NCBI GenBank assembly: GCA_009843005.1
Contig: VYEH01000270.1
Location: 1 to 19,107, forward strand
Origin: Pseudomonadota bacterium
GTDB taxonomy: Bacteria; Pseudomonadota; Gammaproteobacteria; Steroidobacterales; Rariloculaceae
Direction of reading: 5' to 3'
Length of the DNA: 19,107 nucleotides
This document shows positions 8,401 through 15,254 of this stretch, piece by piece (the stretch's first letter is position 1; every line of letters begins with the position of its first letter). Under the pieces are notes generated by a model, which saw only the letters and a list, made by a program, of their open reading frames with translations, did not search any database and was not told where the DNA came from. Made by a program: the position numbers and the translations under genes.

Positions 8401-8940
8401 CACGTCCTGCAGGTCGCTGGGATTGAGCACCGGAATCCTCGCGGCCATGAAACTGTATTCGCTCTGCTGAGGAAGCGTGGACGACTTGCAGATGTGATCG
8501 TCACCGGGAACCACGAGTACGCCACCGAATCTAGCGGTTCCCGCGTTGTTGGCGTGCTTGAACACATCTCCGCTGCGGTCCACGCCCGGGCCCTTGCCGT
8601 ACCAGAGCCCGAACACCCCGTCGTACCGGCCGCCGGGAAAGAGGTTGACCTGCTGCGTGCCCCAGATGGACGTGGCTGCCAGGTCTTCGTTGAGACCCGG
8701 CTGGAAATGAATACGGGCCGGTTCCAGAAATGGCTTGGCGCGCCACAGTTCCTGATCCAGACCGGCGAGGGGCGAGCCTCGGTAACCGGAAACGAAACCC
8801 GCGGTATTCAGCCCAGCCCGGGCGTCGCTTTCGCTTTGCAGCAACAACAGCTTGGCGAGGGCCTGGAGACCGGTCAGGTAGAATGTATCGGTCCCGGAGC
8901 CGTATCGCTCCTCCAGTCCCTCGATCTGTCGCAATCTCAT
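5473..8940 (-). CDS. Indolepyruvate:ferredoxin oxidoreductase, fused single-chain type
   Basis: This is one chain of 1155 residues from ATG 8940, the normal length of the fused proteobacterial enzyme. It oxidises aryl-pyruvates (or related 2-oxoacids) with CoA to acyl-CoA, CO2 and reduced ferredoxin. In order it has an N-terminal pyruvate:ferredoxin-oxidoreductase-like domain (TAGFVSGYRGSPLAGLD), a thiamine-pyrophosphate domain (GDGTYAHSG and YNDAVAMTGGQP, about residues 490-530), iron-sulfur ligands (CEGCGDCNAVSNC, then SACNKDFSCIDGFCPSF, about 630-675), a gamma domain (AGVGGTGVGTVASIL and DQTGLAQKFGAVVSHVRIG, from about 715), and the C-terminal domain usual for this family. All expected Cys ligands are present. 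The frame stays open 30 codons upstream but the family-like part starts at MRLRQIEGLEERYG. It follows the dehydratase gene after a gap of 176 bases. No strong ribosome-binding site is visible. Confidence 0.93.
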   Translation of the reverse strand: MRLRQIEGLEERYGSGTDTFYLTGLQALAKLLLLQSESDARAGLNTAGFVSGYRGSPLAGLDQELWRAKPFLEPARIHFQPGLNEDLAATSIWGTQQVNLFPGGRYDGVFGLWYGKGPGVDRSGDVFKHANNAGTARFGGVLVVPGDDHICKSSTLPQQSEYSFMAARIPVLNPSDLQDVLELGLKGYALSRYSGCWIALKLTEEHADASQTVRIPDFPQIVLPEFELPGGGVHIRCPDAPMDQEIRLHNHKIPAALAFARANGLNRLIIDSPKPRLGIVSTGKAYLDVRQALDELGIDRRRASELGIRLFKVGMSWPLESVQIGEFAAGLEEVLVVEEKRGIIEDQLKEQLYNRSGATRPRILGKLDEHRHPFLSAVEEFTPASVATAIARRLLRLGPDEGIARRLPRLEREARALQAAADAPSRLPHFCSGCPHNTSTRVPDDSIALGGIGCHYMAIWMDDRDTKTFTQMGGEGAAWIGQAPFTDTPHVFQNLGDGTYAHSGLLAVRAAVAAGVNMTYKILYNDAVAMTGGQPVEGGMTVDRIARQLAAEGVGRVVVVTDETRGYPRKNLPEGVIVHHRRELDRVQRELREHPGVSALIYDQTCAAELRRRRRRGEAEDPDRWVAINPLVCEGCGDCNAVSNCLSVIPLETEFGRKRAINQSACNKDFSCIDGFCPSFVTLEGVKPRKPSPGLDSMPELAPPIRVENSPCNVLLAGVGGTGVGTVASILGLAAHLEGRRVMALDQTGLAQKFGAVVSHVRIGASAANPRCAQIPAGKVDLLLGADLVVASGQDVLARLNADRTRVVVNTHEEMPAAFIHNPDYEFVESTMLASLAKATRSSDPVVVDATGLATALLGDTIAANLFLLGVAFQRGLLPVSEAAIIRAIELNRVAVEQNVHAFTWGRHAVVDPAEVRRRTGPIGNPEPMSSNLDEIIERRATFLTSYQNAALARRYREWVDRIRRAERGIRRDGTGLTETVARQYFKLLAYKDEYEVARLFARTGFLADTRDKFDGSARLTFHLSPPLIAGTDPATGRPRKYAVGAWILPLFGLLARLKWLRGTPLDVFGYSRERRAERRLIVEYETVLSRIVAELDESRLDLAVELAGLPERIRGYGPVKAASIERAKVLENGLLRAWAAHTPIPGDHPHSEAA

Positions 8941-9076
8941 GGCGCCGCCATCAACTGACTTGAGTGTTCGATGTTGAATTGTTAGACCACATGGCGGACC
9001 AAATTGCTGCAAGAACCGACGCGCCCGCACGGCACGGAAGACCCATCGCGTGCAGCAGGCTCATCTTAGCCCGAAT

Positions 9077-9092
9077 CCCACGTTGGCGTGGG
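9077..9092. other. Perfect 6-bp hairpin in the dehydratase-oxidoreductase gap
   Basis: CCCACG and CGTGGG flank a TTGG loop 25 bases after the dehydratase stop on the minus strand. No T-tract follows, so it is not called a terminator; it may mark a processing or attenuation point between the two genes. Confidence 0.3.
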
Positions 9093-9116
9093 TCTCGCTG
9101 TTCCCGGCCCCGGGAT

Positions 9117-10106
9117 TCATGGGTCAGGATACTTTGCCAGAATCTCGCTCAGGCGCTCCGGGTCGATATTGGCGCCGCTCAAGACTACAGCCACGCATTT
9201 GCGGCCTGCGGCTCCGCCTCCCAGCAATGCGCCCAGCGCAACCGCGCCGGATGGTTCCAGGACCAGCTTGAGGTATCTCGCGGCAAATGCGACGCCGCGT
9301 GCCGCCTGGGCGTCAGTGACCTCGAGACCGCCCGCCAGCCGCCGCAGATTAATGGCAAAGGTAACCGCGCCGGGTGTGGGCGCCATGAGCGCGTCGCAAA
9401 GCGTGGGCGGACTGCCGCGGACCCGTTCTCGTCGGCCGGATTCCAGTGATCGTTTCGTCTCGGCATATCCCTCCGGTTCCACCGCAAAGATGCCGCAGTC
9501 GGGAAATATCCTCTCCATGGCCAGCGCACATCCGGCAATCAGGCCGCCACCGCCGCAAGGGCAGTAGAGCGCTTCCAGTTCGACTTCAGCGTCTTGGGCG
9601 AACCGGGCAACTTCCAGTCCCACCGTGCCTTGTCCCGCGATGATTTCAGGGTGGTCGAAGGGCGGCAGCAGCACGGCGCCGCTACTTTCCGCCAGGTCGG
9701 CCCCGATACGCTCCCGGTCCTCCGTATGCCGGTCGTAGAGAACGACTCGGGCGCCTGCCCGCTCCGTGCCCAGGCGCTTGATCCGCGGCGCATCCGAGGG
9801 CATGACGATGGTCGCCTGCATGCCCAGCCATCTGGCGGCCAGCGCAACGCCCTGAGCGTGATTCCCGGAGGAGAATGTCACCACCCCGGCGCGCCGTTCG
9901 GACTCGTTGAGGCTCAGCAGACCGTTGAGGGCGCCCCGGATCTTGAAGCTGCCGCCGTGCTGCAGGGACTCGGCCTTGATCAGAACGCGGCATCCGGCGC
10001 GGCGGTTCAATTCCTCCGACTCCAGTACCGGTGAGGGCATGATGCGGGACCGCAACCGAGTCGAAGCTTCCCTAACATCGTTCGCAGTGGGCAGTACGTC
10101 GGTCAT
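9117..10106 (-). CDS. PLP-dependent threonine/serine dehydratase (no ACT domain)
   Basis: This 329-residue fold-type-II PLP enzyme starts at ATG 10106. The Schiff-base lysine is K55 in GGSFKIRGA; FSSGNHAQGVA (about 77-87) is the Asn/His loop over the cofactor. CGGGGLIAG (about 183-191) is the glycine-rich phosphate-binding loop, and VVLSGANID near the end is the serine that contacts the pyridine nitrogen. Members turn L-threonine to 2-oxobutyrate or L-serine to pyruvate plus ammonia. There is no C-terminal ACT domain, so isoleucine feedback as in IlvA is not expected; catabolic dehydratase or serine racemase-like activity is possible. It precedes the 2-oxoacid oxidoreductase on the same strand and is divergent from the ABC ATPase gene. 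The family is certain; the exact substrate is not. Confidence 0.9.
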   Translation of the reverse strand: MTDVLPTANDVREASTRLRSRIMPSPVLESEELNRRAGCRVLIKAESLQHGGSFKIRGALNGLLSLNESERRAGVVTFSSGNHAQGVALAARWLGMQATIVMPSDAPRIKRLGTERAGARVVLYDRHTEDRERIGADLAESSGAVLLPPFDHPEIIAGQGTVGLEVARFAQDAEVELEALYCPCGGGGLIAGCALAMERIFPDCGIFAVEPEGYAETKRSLESGRRERVRGSPPTLCDALMAPTPGAVTFAINLRRLAGGLEVTDAQAARGVAFAARYLKLVLEPSGAVALGALLGGGAAGRKCVAVVLSGANIDPERLSEILAKYPDP

Positions 10107-10256
10107 ATTCAGCTGTCCGAGCGTGGACCGTAGCCCGAAAGCGTAGCCCCGACCGAGTCCCGAGTGAAGTCTGGCCGGACGGTTCGCCCGTCCCGGCGCA
10201 ACGCGGAACTCTTGCCAAGGCTGTCGGTAGCCGCCGATCCTACCAGTGTTTCGCCT

Positions 10257-10262
10257 TATAAT
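10257..10262 (+). promoter_or_regulatory. TATAAT -10 box next to the ATG (possible leaderless transcript)
   Basis: A perfect TATAAT ends 7 bases before ATG 10270, so transcription would begin at about the A of the start codon. No convincing -35 box lies 16-18 bases upstream and no ribosome-binding site precedes the ATG. Confidence 0.4.
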
Positions 10263-10269
10263 CCGCGCG

Positions 10270-11814
10270 ATGATTCGCCCGCGCCCAGACGCCGACTCAC
10301 CAAATCCACCTCGTCAACGCCCCATCGTGCGATTGAACGACGTGGATGTGAAATTGCTCGGCCATACGGTCCTTCAAGGCATCAACTGGAATCTGTTTCC
10401 CGGTGAGCACTGGGCCGTGACCGGCGCCAACGGCAGCGGCAAGACGAGCTTCCTGAGGCTTGTCGCGGGCCAGCTCTGGCCGAACGCGGGCCGGGGTACC
10501 CGCCGCTACGATTTCGGCGGAGAACTGCAGGTCGACGCGGTTCAGGCGCTCGGCCGCATCACCCTGGTGGGACATGAGCTGCAGGACATCTATACGCAGC
10601 GAAAATGGAACTTTCTCGCGCAGGAAGTCGTGTTGTCCGGCATCTTCCGCACGGACGTGCCACGGCGTGACGCAGAACCGGGCGAGATCGAACGGGCCGG
10701 AAGAATCCTGGATGAACTCGGCCTGACACACCTGGCGCAGCGGCCGTTCCTGGAATTGTCCCGGGGCGAACAACGGCGCGTGCTCATCGCGCGCGGCCTG
10801 GGATTCGAGCCCGAAGTCCTGATTCTGGACGAACCCGCGGCGGGCCTGGACAGCGGGGCACGGGAACGGCTGAAGGAAACCATCGACAGCATCAGCGTTC
10901 ACACGACGGTCATGTGCTCGTATCACGATGCATCGGATCTGCCTGGTTCCATCAATCGCATGCTGCGCCTGGATGGTGGCCGTATCGTCGAATCCCGAAC
11001 GGTTACGCGCAGTGGCGCTCCCTCGGTCAACCCGGAGTCGGCTGCCGTCAGTAAGACGGCGGCGGTGCACCAGGCGCCTGCAGAGCCGGATTCGGATGTA
11101 ATTATCGATATCGAACGCGGAGACGTCTGGCTGGACGAACGTCTGGCGTTGTCAGGCATCGACTGGCGCCTTGCGCGCGGCGAGCACTGGCTCGTTCGCG
11201 GACCCAACGGCGCCGGCAAGAGCACCTTCCTGCGCATGCTCCACGGTCAGCTACGACCCGCACTCGGCGGCTCGATTCGCTTCCCGGGCATCGATAACCC
11301 GGACAACGTATGGGACCTGCGCAGGCAGGTCGCCTGGGTATCCCCGGAATTGCAGGCCGGCTACTGGTACCCGTCCACGGCGCGGCAGTGCCTCTACTCG
11401 GGCTTCGATTCCAGTATCGGCCAGACGCGCCGAATGACCGCGGCCGAGACCGCGCTGGTGGACGAACTGCTGGAGCAGTTCAGGCTTACGGACCTGGCGG
11501 ATCGCAACATCAGGACGCTGTCCTACGGACAGTTCCGGCGAGTGCTGATCGCCCGCGCCGTAGTGCACGAGCCCAGGGTGCTGCTGCTGGACGAGCCGTG
11601 GGAGGGCCTCGACCACGAAAACCGGAACCTCGTCAACCGCGAACTTGAGCAGATCATCGCGCGGGGTACGCAGTTGGTGTCGGCCAGCCACCTCAGCGAC
11701 ACCCCAGAACCGTTCAACAGGCTGTTGGAACTGGTGGATGGCAGGATCGTCGGATCGAGCGTGCTGCACGCTTCGAAACGCGATTTGGAAGAACGAAGGA
11801 GTACTCAGGCATGA
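10270..11814 (+). CDS. modF: ModF-like ATPase with two ABC domains
   Basis: This 514-residue protein has two complete ABC cassettes and no membrane segments. Cassette 1 has Walker A GANGSGKTS (52-60), signature LSRGEQ (163-168), Walker B VLILDEP (183-189) and His219. Cassette 2 has Walker A GPNGAGKST (311-319), signature LSYGQF (417-422), Walker B VLLLDEP (437-443) and His474. A linker of about 30 residues separates them (about 245-275). Tandem fusion, size and second-domain style (LQAGYWYPSTARQCLYSGF) resemble ModF/PhrA, an ATPase named for its place beside molybdate genes but of unproven function. No molybdate transporter is in view, so the symbol is by similarity only. The frame extends to a GTG at 10246 but ATG 10270 fits the adjacent TATAAT. 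Its stop overlaps the SDR start (ATGA), implying coupled translation. Confidence 0.82.
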   Translation: MIRPRPDADSPNPPRQRPIVRLNDVDVKLLGHTVLQGINWNLFPGEHWAVTGANGSGKTSFLRLVAGQLWPNAGRGTRRYDFGGELQVDAVQALGRITLVGHELQDIYTQRKWNFLAQEVVLSGIFRTDVPRRDAEPGEIERAGRILDELGLTHLAQRPFLELSRGEQRRVLIARGLGFEPEVLILDEPAAGLDSGARERLKETIDSISVHTTVMCSYHDASDLPGSINRMLRLDGGRIVESRTVTRSGAPSVNPESAAVSKTAAVHQAPAEPDSDVIIDIERGDVWLDERLALSGIDWRLARGEHWLVRGPNGAGKSTFLRMLHGQLRPALGGSIRFPGIDNPDNVWDLRRQVAWVSPELQAGYWYPSTARQCLYSGFDSSIGQTRRMTAAETALVDELLEQFRLTDLADRNIRTLSYGQFRRVLIARAVVHEPRVLLLDEPWEGLDHENRNLVNRELEQIIARGTQLVSASHLSDTPEPFNRLLELVDGRIVGSSVLHASKRDLEERRSTQA

Positions 11815-12572
11815 ATCTCGAAGACAGCGTAATCCTGATCACCGGCGCGGCCCGGGGACTGGGCGCCGCGATGGCCCGGGGAGCGGCCTCGCGCGGCGCA
11901 ATCCCGGTACTGGTGGATCTCGATGAAGCGAGCCTCGAACGCACGCGGCGAGCCTGCGAGGCGCTGGGCGCCGAAGTCGGATGCTACGCGGCCGACGTCA
12001 GCCGTGAAGCGGATGTCGAACGACTGTTCGAGCAAACCGTGAAGGACTTCGGCCGGCTGGATGCGCTGATCAACAACGCCGGCATCCTCCGCGACGGCCT
12101 GCTGGTAAAGGCAAAGGAAGGAGAGATCGTCGACAAGTTGAGCCTGGAGCAGTGGCAGGCCGTCATCGACGTCAACCTGACGGGTGTCTTCCTCTGCGGA
12201 CGGGAAGCCGCCGCCCACATGATCCGCCTGAAGAGCCCCGGCTGCATCATCAACATGTCGAGCGTCTCCAGGGCGGGCAACTTCGGACAGACCAACTATT
12301 CCGCCTCGAAGGCCGGTGTCGCCGCCATGACCGTGGTCTGGGCCAGGGAACTGGCGCGCCACGGCATTCGTGTGAACGCCATCGCACCGGGATTCGTGAA
12401 AACGGAAATGGTGGCCAGCATGAGGCCAGAGATCCTGGAGAAAGTCACCGCCGGGATCCCCGCCGGACGGCTCTGCGAACCCGAGGAGATCGCCCACGCG
12501 GCACTCTACCTGCTGGAAAACGATTACATGAACGGCCGCGTGCTGGAAATCGACGGCGCCGCTCGATTATAG
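11811..12572 (+). CDS. Short-chain dehydrogenase/reductase (FabG-like)
   Basis: This 253-residue classical SDR has the NAD(P)-binding TGAARGLG (11-18), the NNAG motif (88-91), Asn122, and the catalytic Ser150, Tyr163 and Lys167 (NYSASKAGV). Next is the usual AIAPGFVKTEM loop and a C-terminus ending in EIDGAARL. Such enzymes reduce 3-oxoacyl thioesters or oxidise secondary alcohols in the cytoplasm. The match to 3-oxoacyl-ACP or acetoacetyl-CoA reductase type is good but substrate cannot be read from the sequence. There is about a 10-residue insert (VKAKEGEIVDKL, about 99-110) after the NNAG strand. Its ATG overlaps the ABC gene stop by four bases (ATGA), with AAGGAG some 11 bases ahead, so the two are co-translated. 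Confidence 0.9.
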   Translation: MNLEDSVILITGAARGLGAAMARGAASRGAIPVLVDLDEASLERTRRACEALGAEVGCYAADVSREADVERLFEQTVKDFGRLDALINNAGILRDGLLVKAKEGEIVDKLSLEQWQAVIDVNLTGVFLCGREAAAHMIRLKSPGCIINMSSVSRAGNFGQTNYSASKAGVAAMTVVWARELARHGIRVNAIAPGFVKTEMVASMRPEILEKVTAGIPAGRLCEPEEIAHAALYLLENDYMNGRVLEIDGAARL

Positions 12573-12639
12573 GTGCGCGGCGTGCCGCAAAATTGGATGT
12601 ATTGCGCAGATTTGCCCGCGACCACCGCGACTCGCCCCG

Positions 12640-12648
12640 TGCTACTCT
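12640..12648 (+). promoter_or_regulatory. Extended -10 element before the 58-aa gene
   Basis: TGCTACTCT fits an extended -10 (TG, one base, then hexamer) and ends 6 bases before ATG 12655. This would place the transcript start at or beside the ATG. Only a weak sequence match. Confidence 0.25.
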
Positions 12649-12654
12649 TCCGTC

Positions 12655-12831
12655 ATGGACCTGGACACAGTCGCAATCATCGTAGCCATCGCGGGCACCG
12701 GTATCGGGCTTTGGCGCGTTCTCGAAGGCAGCCTGCGTGAAATTCGCCGGGATGTCGGCGATCTGCGGGAACGCATGGCACGAATCGAGGGCCTGTTCGA
12801 AGGGTTTACCGGACGCCAGCCCAGCGGTTAA
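12655..12831 (+). CDS. 58-aa membrane-anchored coiled-coil microprotein
   Basis: ATG 12655 to TAA 12829-12831 encodes 58 residues. The first part (DLDTVAIIVAIAGTGIGLW) is a membrane segment. The rest is a heptad-like charged helix (EIRRDVGDLRERMARIEGLF) and a short tail (EGFTGRQPSG). Small proteins with one N-terminal membrane helix and a repeated 'LR.E.R.LRERMARIEGLLEG' helix are widespread in bacteria and generally annotated as hypothetical. The codon pattern is coding-like and the helix heptads are regular, which supports a real gene. No ribosome-binding site is visible; an extended -10 sits 6 bases before the ATG, so it may be leaderless. It lies 82 bases after the SDR gene on the same strand and converges on amtB. 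Function is unknown; an assembly or anchoring role is only a guess. Confidence 0.7.
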   Translation: MDLDTVAIIVAIAGTGIGLWRVLEGSLREIRRDVGDLRERMARIEGLFEGFTGRQPSG

Positions 12832-12861
12832 ACCCGCGCCGTCATCATCGGGCGCAAGCGC

Positions 12862-12896
12862 AAAAAAAGAATGCCGCAACCCCGAAAGGCTGCGGC
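12862..12896 (-). terminator. Rho-independent terminator after amtB
   Basis: Read on the minus strand, GCCGCA and TGCGGC form a 6-bp stem around a 12-base loop (12896-12873). A T-rich run, ATTCTTTTTTT (12872-12862), follows. It lies 28 bases past the amtB stop. On the plus strand no T-run follows, so it serves amtB. Confidence 0.75.
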
Positions 12897-12923
12897 AAAC
12901 ATAAGGACAGTATCCGGGGTTGA

Positions 12924-14171
12924 TTATTCGGGAACTTCAACGAATTCGGGATAAGCCTCCACGCCGCATTCGCCGATATCCACGCCTTCATACTCCTCTT
13001 CCTCGGAGACGCGGATGCCCATCAGCTTCGATAACGCGTACCAGACCCCAAGACTTGTCACGAAGACCCAGACGAAGATCGCGACGATGCCGAGCAACTG
13101 GGCGCCTATCGATGAGTCGGGATTCGTGAAACACACCGCGATCAGGCCCCAGATGCCGACGACACCGTGAACTGATATGGCGCCGACCGGATCGTCGATC
13201 TTGAACTTGCGGTCCAGCATGACTATGGAGGCCACGACGATCGCGCCGCCGATCGCGCCGATGATCGTGGCGGTCAACGGCGCCGGCGTCAGCGGCTCCG
13301 CGGTGATGGCAACCAATCCCGCCAGCGCGCCGTTGAGCGCCATGGTCAGGTCCGCCTTGCCGAACCACAGCCGTGCCGTCATCAGGGCCGCCACCAAGCC
13401 GCCCGCGGCCGCCATGTTGGTATTGACGATGACCAGCGACACCGCATTGGCTTCGTCGACGTTGGAAATCATGAGTTCCGAACCGCCATTGAATCCGAAC
13501 CAACCGAGCCACAGGATCAGGGTGCCAAGAGCCGATAGCGGCAGGTTGGCGCCCGGGATCGCCCGGACCTCGCCCAACGGCCCGTATTTGCCTTTTCGGG
13601 CGCCCAGCAGGAGGACACCGGCCAAGGCTGCGGCGCCGCCACACATGTGCACCACGCCCGAACCCGCAAAATCCAGGAATCCGGCCGCATCGAGCCAACC
13701 GCCGCCCCACTTCCAGTAGCCCTGGATGGGATAGATGAAGCCCGTGAGGATTACGGCGAAGGCGAAGAACGAGAACAGTTTCATGCGCTCGGCGACGGCG
13801 CCCGAGACGATGGACATGGCCGTTGCCACGAACACCACCTGGAAGAAAAAGTCCGACAGACCCGAGTAGTACGGTGCGTCGTCGCCGCCAGCGATCACGT
13901 CCGCCGCGGCGTTGTCCGCGGACGTCAACAAGCTGATTCCGGGAATCACGCCATTGCCGTCGCCGTACATGATCCCGTAACCGCACAACATGTACATGAT
14001 GCAGGCGATGGAATACAGGCCGACGTTCTTGGTGAGAATCTCGGCCGTGTTCTTCGCCCGCACCAACCCAGCCTCGAGCATGGTGAAACCCGCGGCCATC
14101 CACATGACCAGCGCGCCCATGACGAGGAAATAAAATGTATCCAGCGCGTAGCTGAGTTCTGCAATTTCCAT
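12924..14171 (-). CDS. amtB: Ammonium transporter AmtB
   Basis: This 415-residue inner-membrane channel for ammonium has eleven or so helices. Pore residues are visible: the FFF gate around 108-110, Trp/Gly loop GYWKWGGGW (151-159), Asp167 in LDFAG, the twin histidines His175 (VVHMCGG) and His335 (SVHGVVGIWG), and WFGFNGG (224-230). The C-tail RVSEEEEYEGVDIGECG (388-403) is the typical cytoplasmic segment that responds to P-II binding. The N-terminus starts directly at the first helix, without the cleaved signal peptide of the E. coli protein. A strong AGGAGGAG precedes the ATG. It is the third gene after the torF-like gene and glnK and ends at a terminator. P-II (GlnK) is expected to plug the channel when nitrogen is plentiful. 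Confidence 0.96.
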   Translation of the reverse strand: MEIAELSYALDTFYFLVMGALVMWMAAGFTMLEAGLVRAKNTAEILTKNVGLYSIACIMYMLCGYGIMYGDGNGVIPGISLLTSADNAAADVIAGGDDAPYYSGLSDFFFQVVFVATAMSIVSGAVAERMKLFSFFAFAVILTGFIYPIQGYWKWGGGWLDAAGFLDFAGSGVVHMCGGAAALAGVLLLGARKGKYGPLGEVRAIPGANLPLSALGTLILWLGWFGFNGGSELMISNVDEANAVSLVIVNTNMAAAGGLVAALMTARLWFGKADLTMALNGALAGLVAITAEPLTPAPLTATIIGAIGGAIVVASIVMLDRKFKIDDPVGAISVHGVVGIWGLIAVCFTNPDSSIGAQLLGIVAIFVWVFVTSLGVWYALSKLMGIRVSEEEEYEGVDIGECGVEAYPEFVEVPE

Positions 14172-14189
14172 ATCGATTTCTCCTCCTGC

Positions 14190-14528
14190 CTACAGCGCCT
14201 GGTCGCCGGTTTCGCCGGTGCGAATCCGGGTGGCCTGTATCAACTCGGAGACGAAGACCTTGCCGTCGCCGATGGAACCGGTGCTCGCGGAAGCGACGAT
14301 CGCCTCTACCGCGGCATCGGCCAGTTCGTCGGCCACCGCCGTTTCGATCTTCGTCTTGGGTACGAAGTCCACCGAGTATTCAGCGCCCCGGTAAAGCTCC
14401 GTGTGCCCCTTCTGCCGGCCGAAGCCCTTGACCTCGGTCACGGTCATCCCCTGAACTCCCGCTTCTGCGAGCGCCTGGCGGACGTCCTCGAGCTTGAAGG
14501 GCTTGATCACTGACGTGATGAGTTTCAT
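14190..14528 (-). CDS. glnK: Nitrogen regulatory protein P-II (GlnK/GlnB)
   Basis: This 112-residue protein is the standard P-II length. It has the N-terminus MKLITSVIKPFKLEDVRQAL, the T-loop with uridylylation site Tyr51 (TELYRGAEYSVDF), the ATP/2-oxoglutarate loop TGSIGDGKVFV (about 83-93) and the C-terminal RTGETGDQAL. P-II trimers sense 2-oxoglutarate, ATP/ADP and glutamine (by uridylylation) and bind AmtB, among other partners. Gene linkage to amtB favours the name GlnK over GlnB, though sequence does not separate them. AAGGTGA lies before the ATG. It sits between the torF-like gene and amtB, most likely all driven by the sigma-54-type promoter at 15239-15254. Confidence 0.95.
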   Translation of the reverse strand: MKLITSVIKPFKLEDVRQALAEAGVQGMTVTEVKGFGRQKGHTELYRGAEYSVDFVPKTKIETAVADELADAAVEAIVASASTGSIGDGKVFVSELIQATRIRTGETGDQAL

Positions 14529-14570
14529 AGCGTCACCTTCTTTTGTCCCTGATGTACTGAAAAACCTGCC

Positions 14571-15191
14571 TCATTCACCGAACGAGATGCCCTTGGTCAC
14601 GCCGAAGACCAGAGCGATGTCGCCGCCGTCCTGGCTCGGGCCCAGATCGCTGCTGGCCACCACCGCCATGGACAGGTCGACACCGTTGAAATCGAAGCCG
14701 TAACCCAGCTCCCCGTAACTGCCTTCGAAGTCCTGTCCGAAGCTGCCGAACGTGATGTAGGCGCCGCCCTCGAACCCGTAGCTGAGTGAAACGAAGGAAT
14801 ACTCCTGATCGCCGTACTCCCCGTTGACAGCCAGGTCCAGCGACAGGCCGCCATAACTCACGCCGAGATTGATTTCCTCGTACGTGTCATCCCAGTCGTC
14901 GGTGTAGTAATAACCCGTAAAACCGACGCCCCAACCGAGATCGCCCGCGGAACCGCCGATGCCGAAGTACAGGTCGGTCTCGATTCCCTGGCCGACATCC
15001 GCGCCCCAGGTACCGATGTAGAACCCGCTGTCGTGCTCGTAGTCCAGCCCCGCGGAGGCCGATGAACTCGACTGGAAGATGCCACGGTAGATGTAGTCGC
15101 TAACCATGCCGACATTGGCGGAAAACTGGGCCATGGACACGGTCGGCACCGCCGTGAACGCCAGTAGTATCAGTGTTCGTGCAATCGTCAT
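14571..15191 (-). CDS. TorF family putative porin
   Basis: This 206-residue protein has a signal peptide (MTIARTLILLAFTAVPTVSMA, cut after residue 21), then about eight or more short amphipathic strands rich in Gly, Tyr and Asp. Examples are SANVGMVSDYIYRGIFQSSS, GFYIGTWGADVGQG and GWGVGFTGYYYTDDW. The opening VSDYIYRG motif marks the TorF/TIGR02001 family of putative outer-membrane porins. The protein is acidic and has no lysine until near its end. A strong AGGAGG lies 8 bases before the ATG, and the gene is first in the operon ahead of glnK and amtB. The linkage suggests the porin admits ammonium or another small nitrogen source into the periplasm. That role is inferred; the family is secure. 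Confidence 0.88.
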   Translation of the reverse strand: MTIARTLILLAFTAVPTVSMAQFSANVGMVSDYIYRGIFQSSSSASAGLDYEHDSGFYIGTWGADVGQGIETDLYFGIGGSAGDLGWGVGFTGYYYTDDWDDTYEEINLGVSYGGLSLDLAVNGEYGDQEYSFVSLSYGFEGGAYITFGSFGQDFEGSYGELGYGFDFNGVDLSMAVVASSDLGPSQDGGDIALVFGVTKGISFGE

Positions 15192-15213
15192 TGCAATGTC
15201 CTCCTGGATTTAA

Positions 15214-15228
15214 GATTCGAATCGATTC
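15214..15228. repeat. Overlapping palindromes at the torF-like gene transcript start
   Basis: GATTCGAATC (15214-15223) and GAATCGATTC (15219-15228) are both perfect 10-bp palindromes sharing five bases. They cover the predicted +1 region and early leader of the nitrogen operon. They could be a repressor operator or a small 5' hairpin. Confidence 0.45.
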
Positions 15229-15238
15229 GCAGGAGTCA

Positions 15239-15254
15239 TGCACTATCTGTGCCA
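15239..15254 (-). promoter_or_regulatory. Sigma-54 (-24/-12) promoter of the torF-like/glnK/amtB operon
   Basis: On the minus strand TGGCAC-N6-TGCA places GG and GC exactly ten bases apart, the RpoN spacing; the -12 half reads GTGCA against consensus TTGCA. Transcription would start at about 15228, giving a leader of about 37 bases with AGGAGG. RpoN/NtrC control is well known for glnK-amtB. Upstream at about 15305-15324, GCAC/GTGC half-sites occur close together but not in the exact NtrC spacing, so no NtrC site is claimed. Confidence 0.65.

Noticed and set aside
10107..10160. Repeated TAGCCC(C/G) words in the divergent gap near 10130-10150 as a repeat family
   Set aside because: Only two or three short, imperfect copies; no array or longer shared unit is visible.
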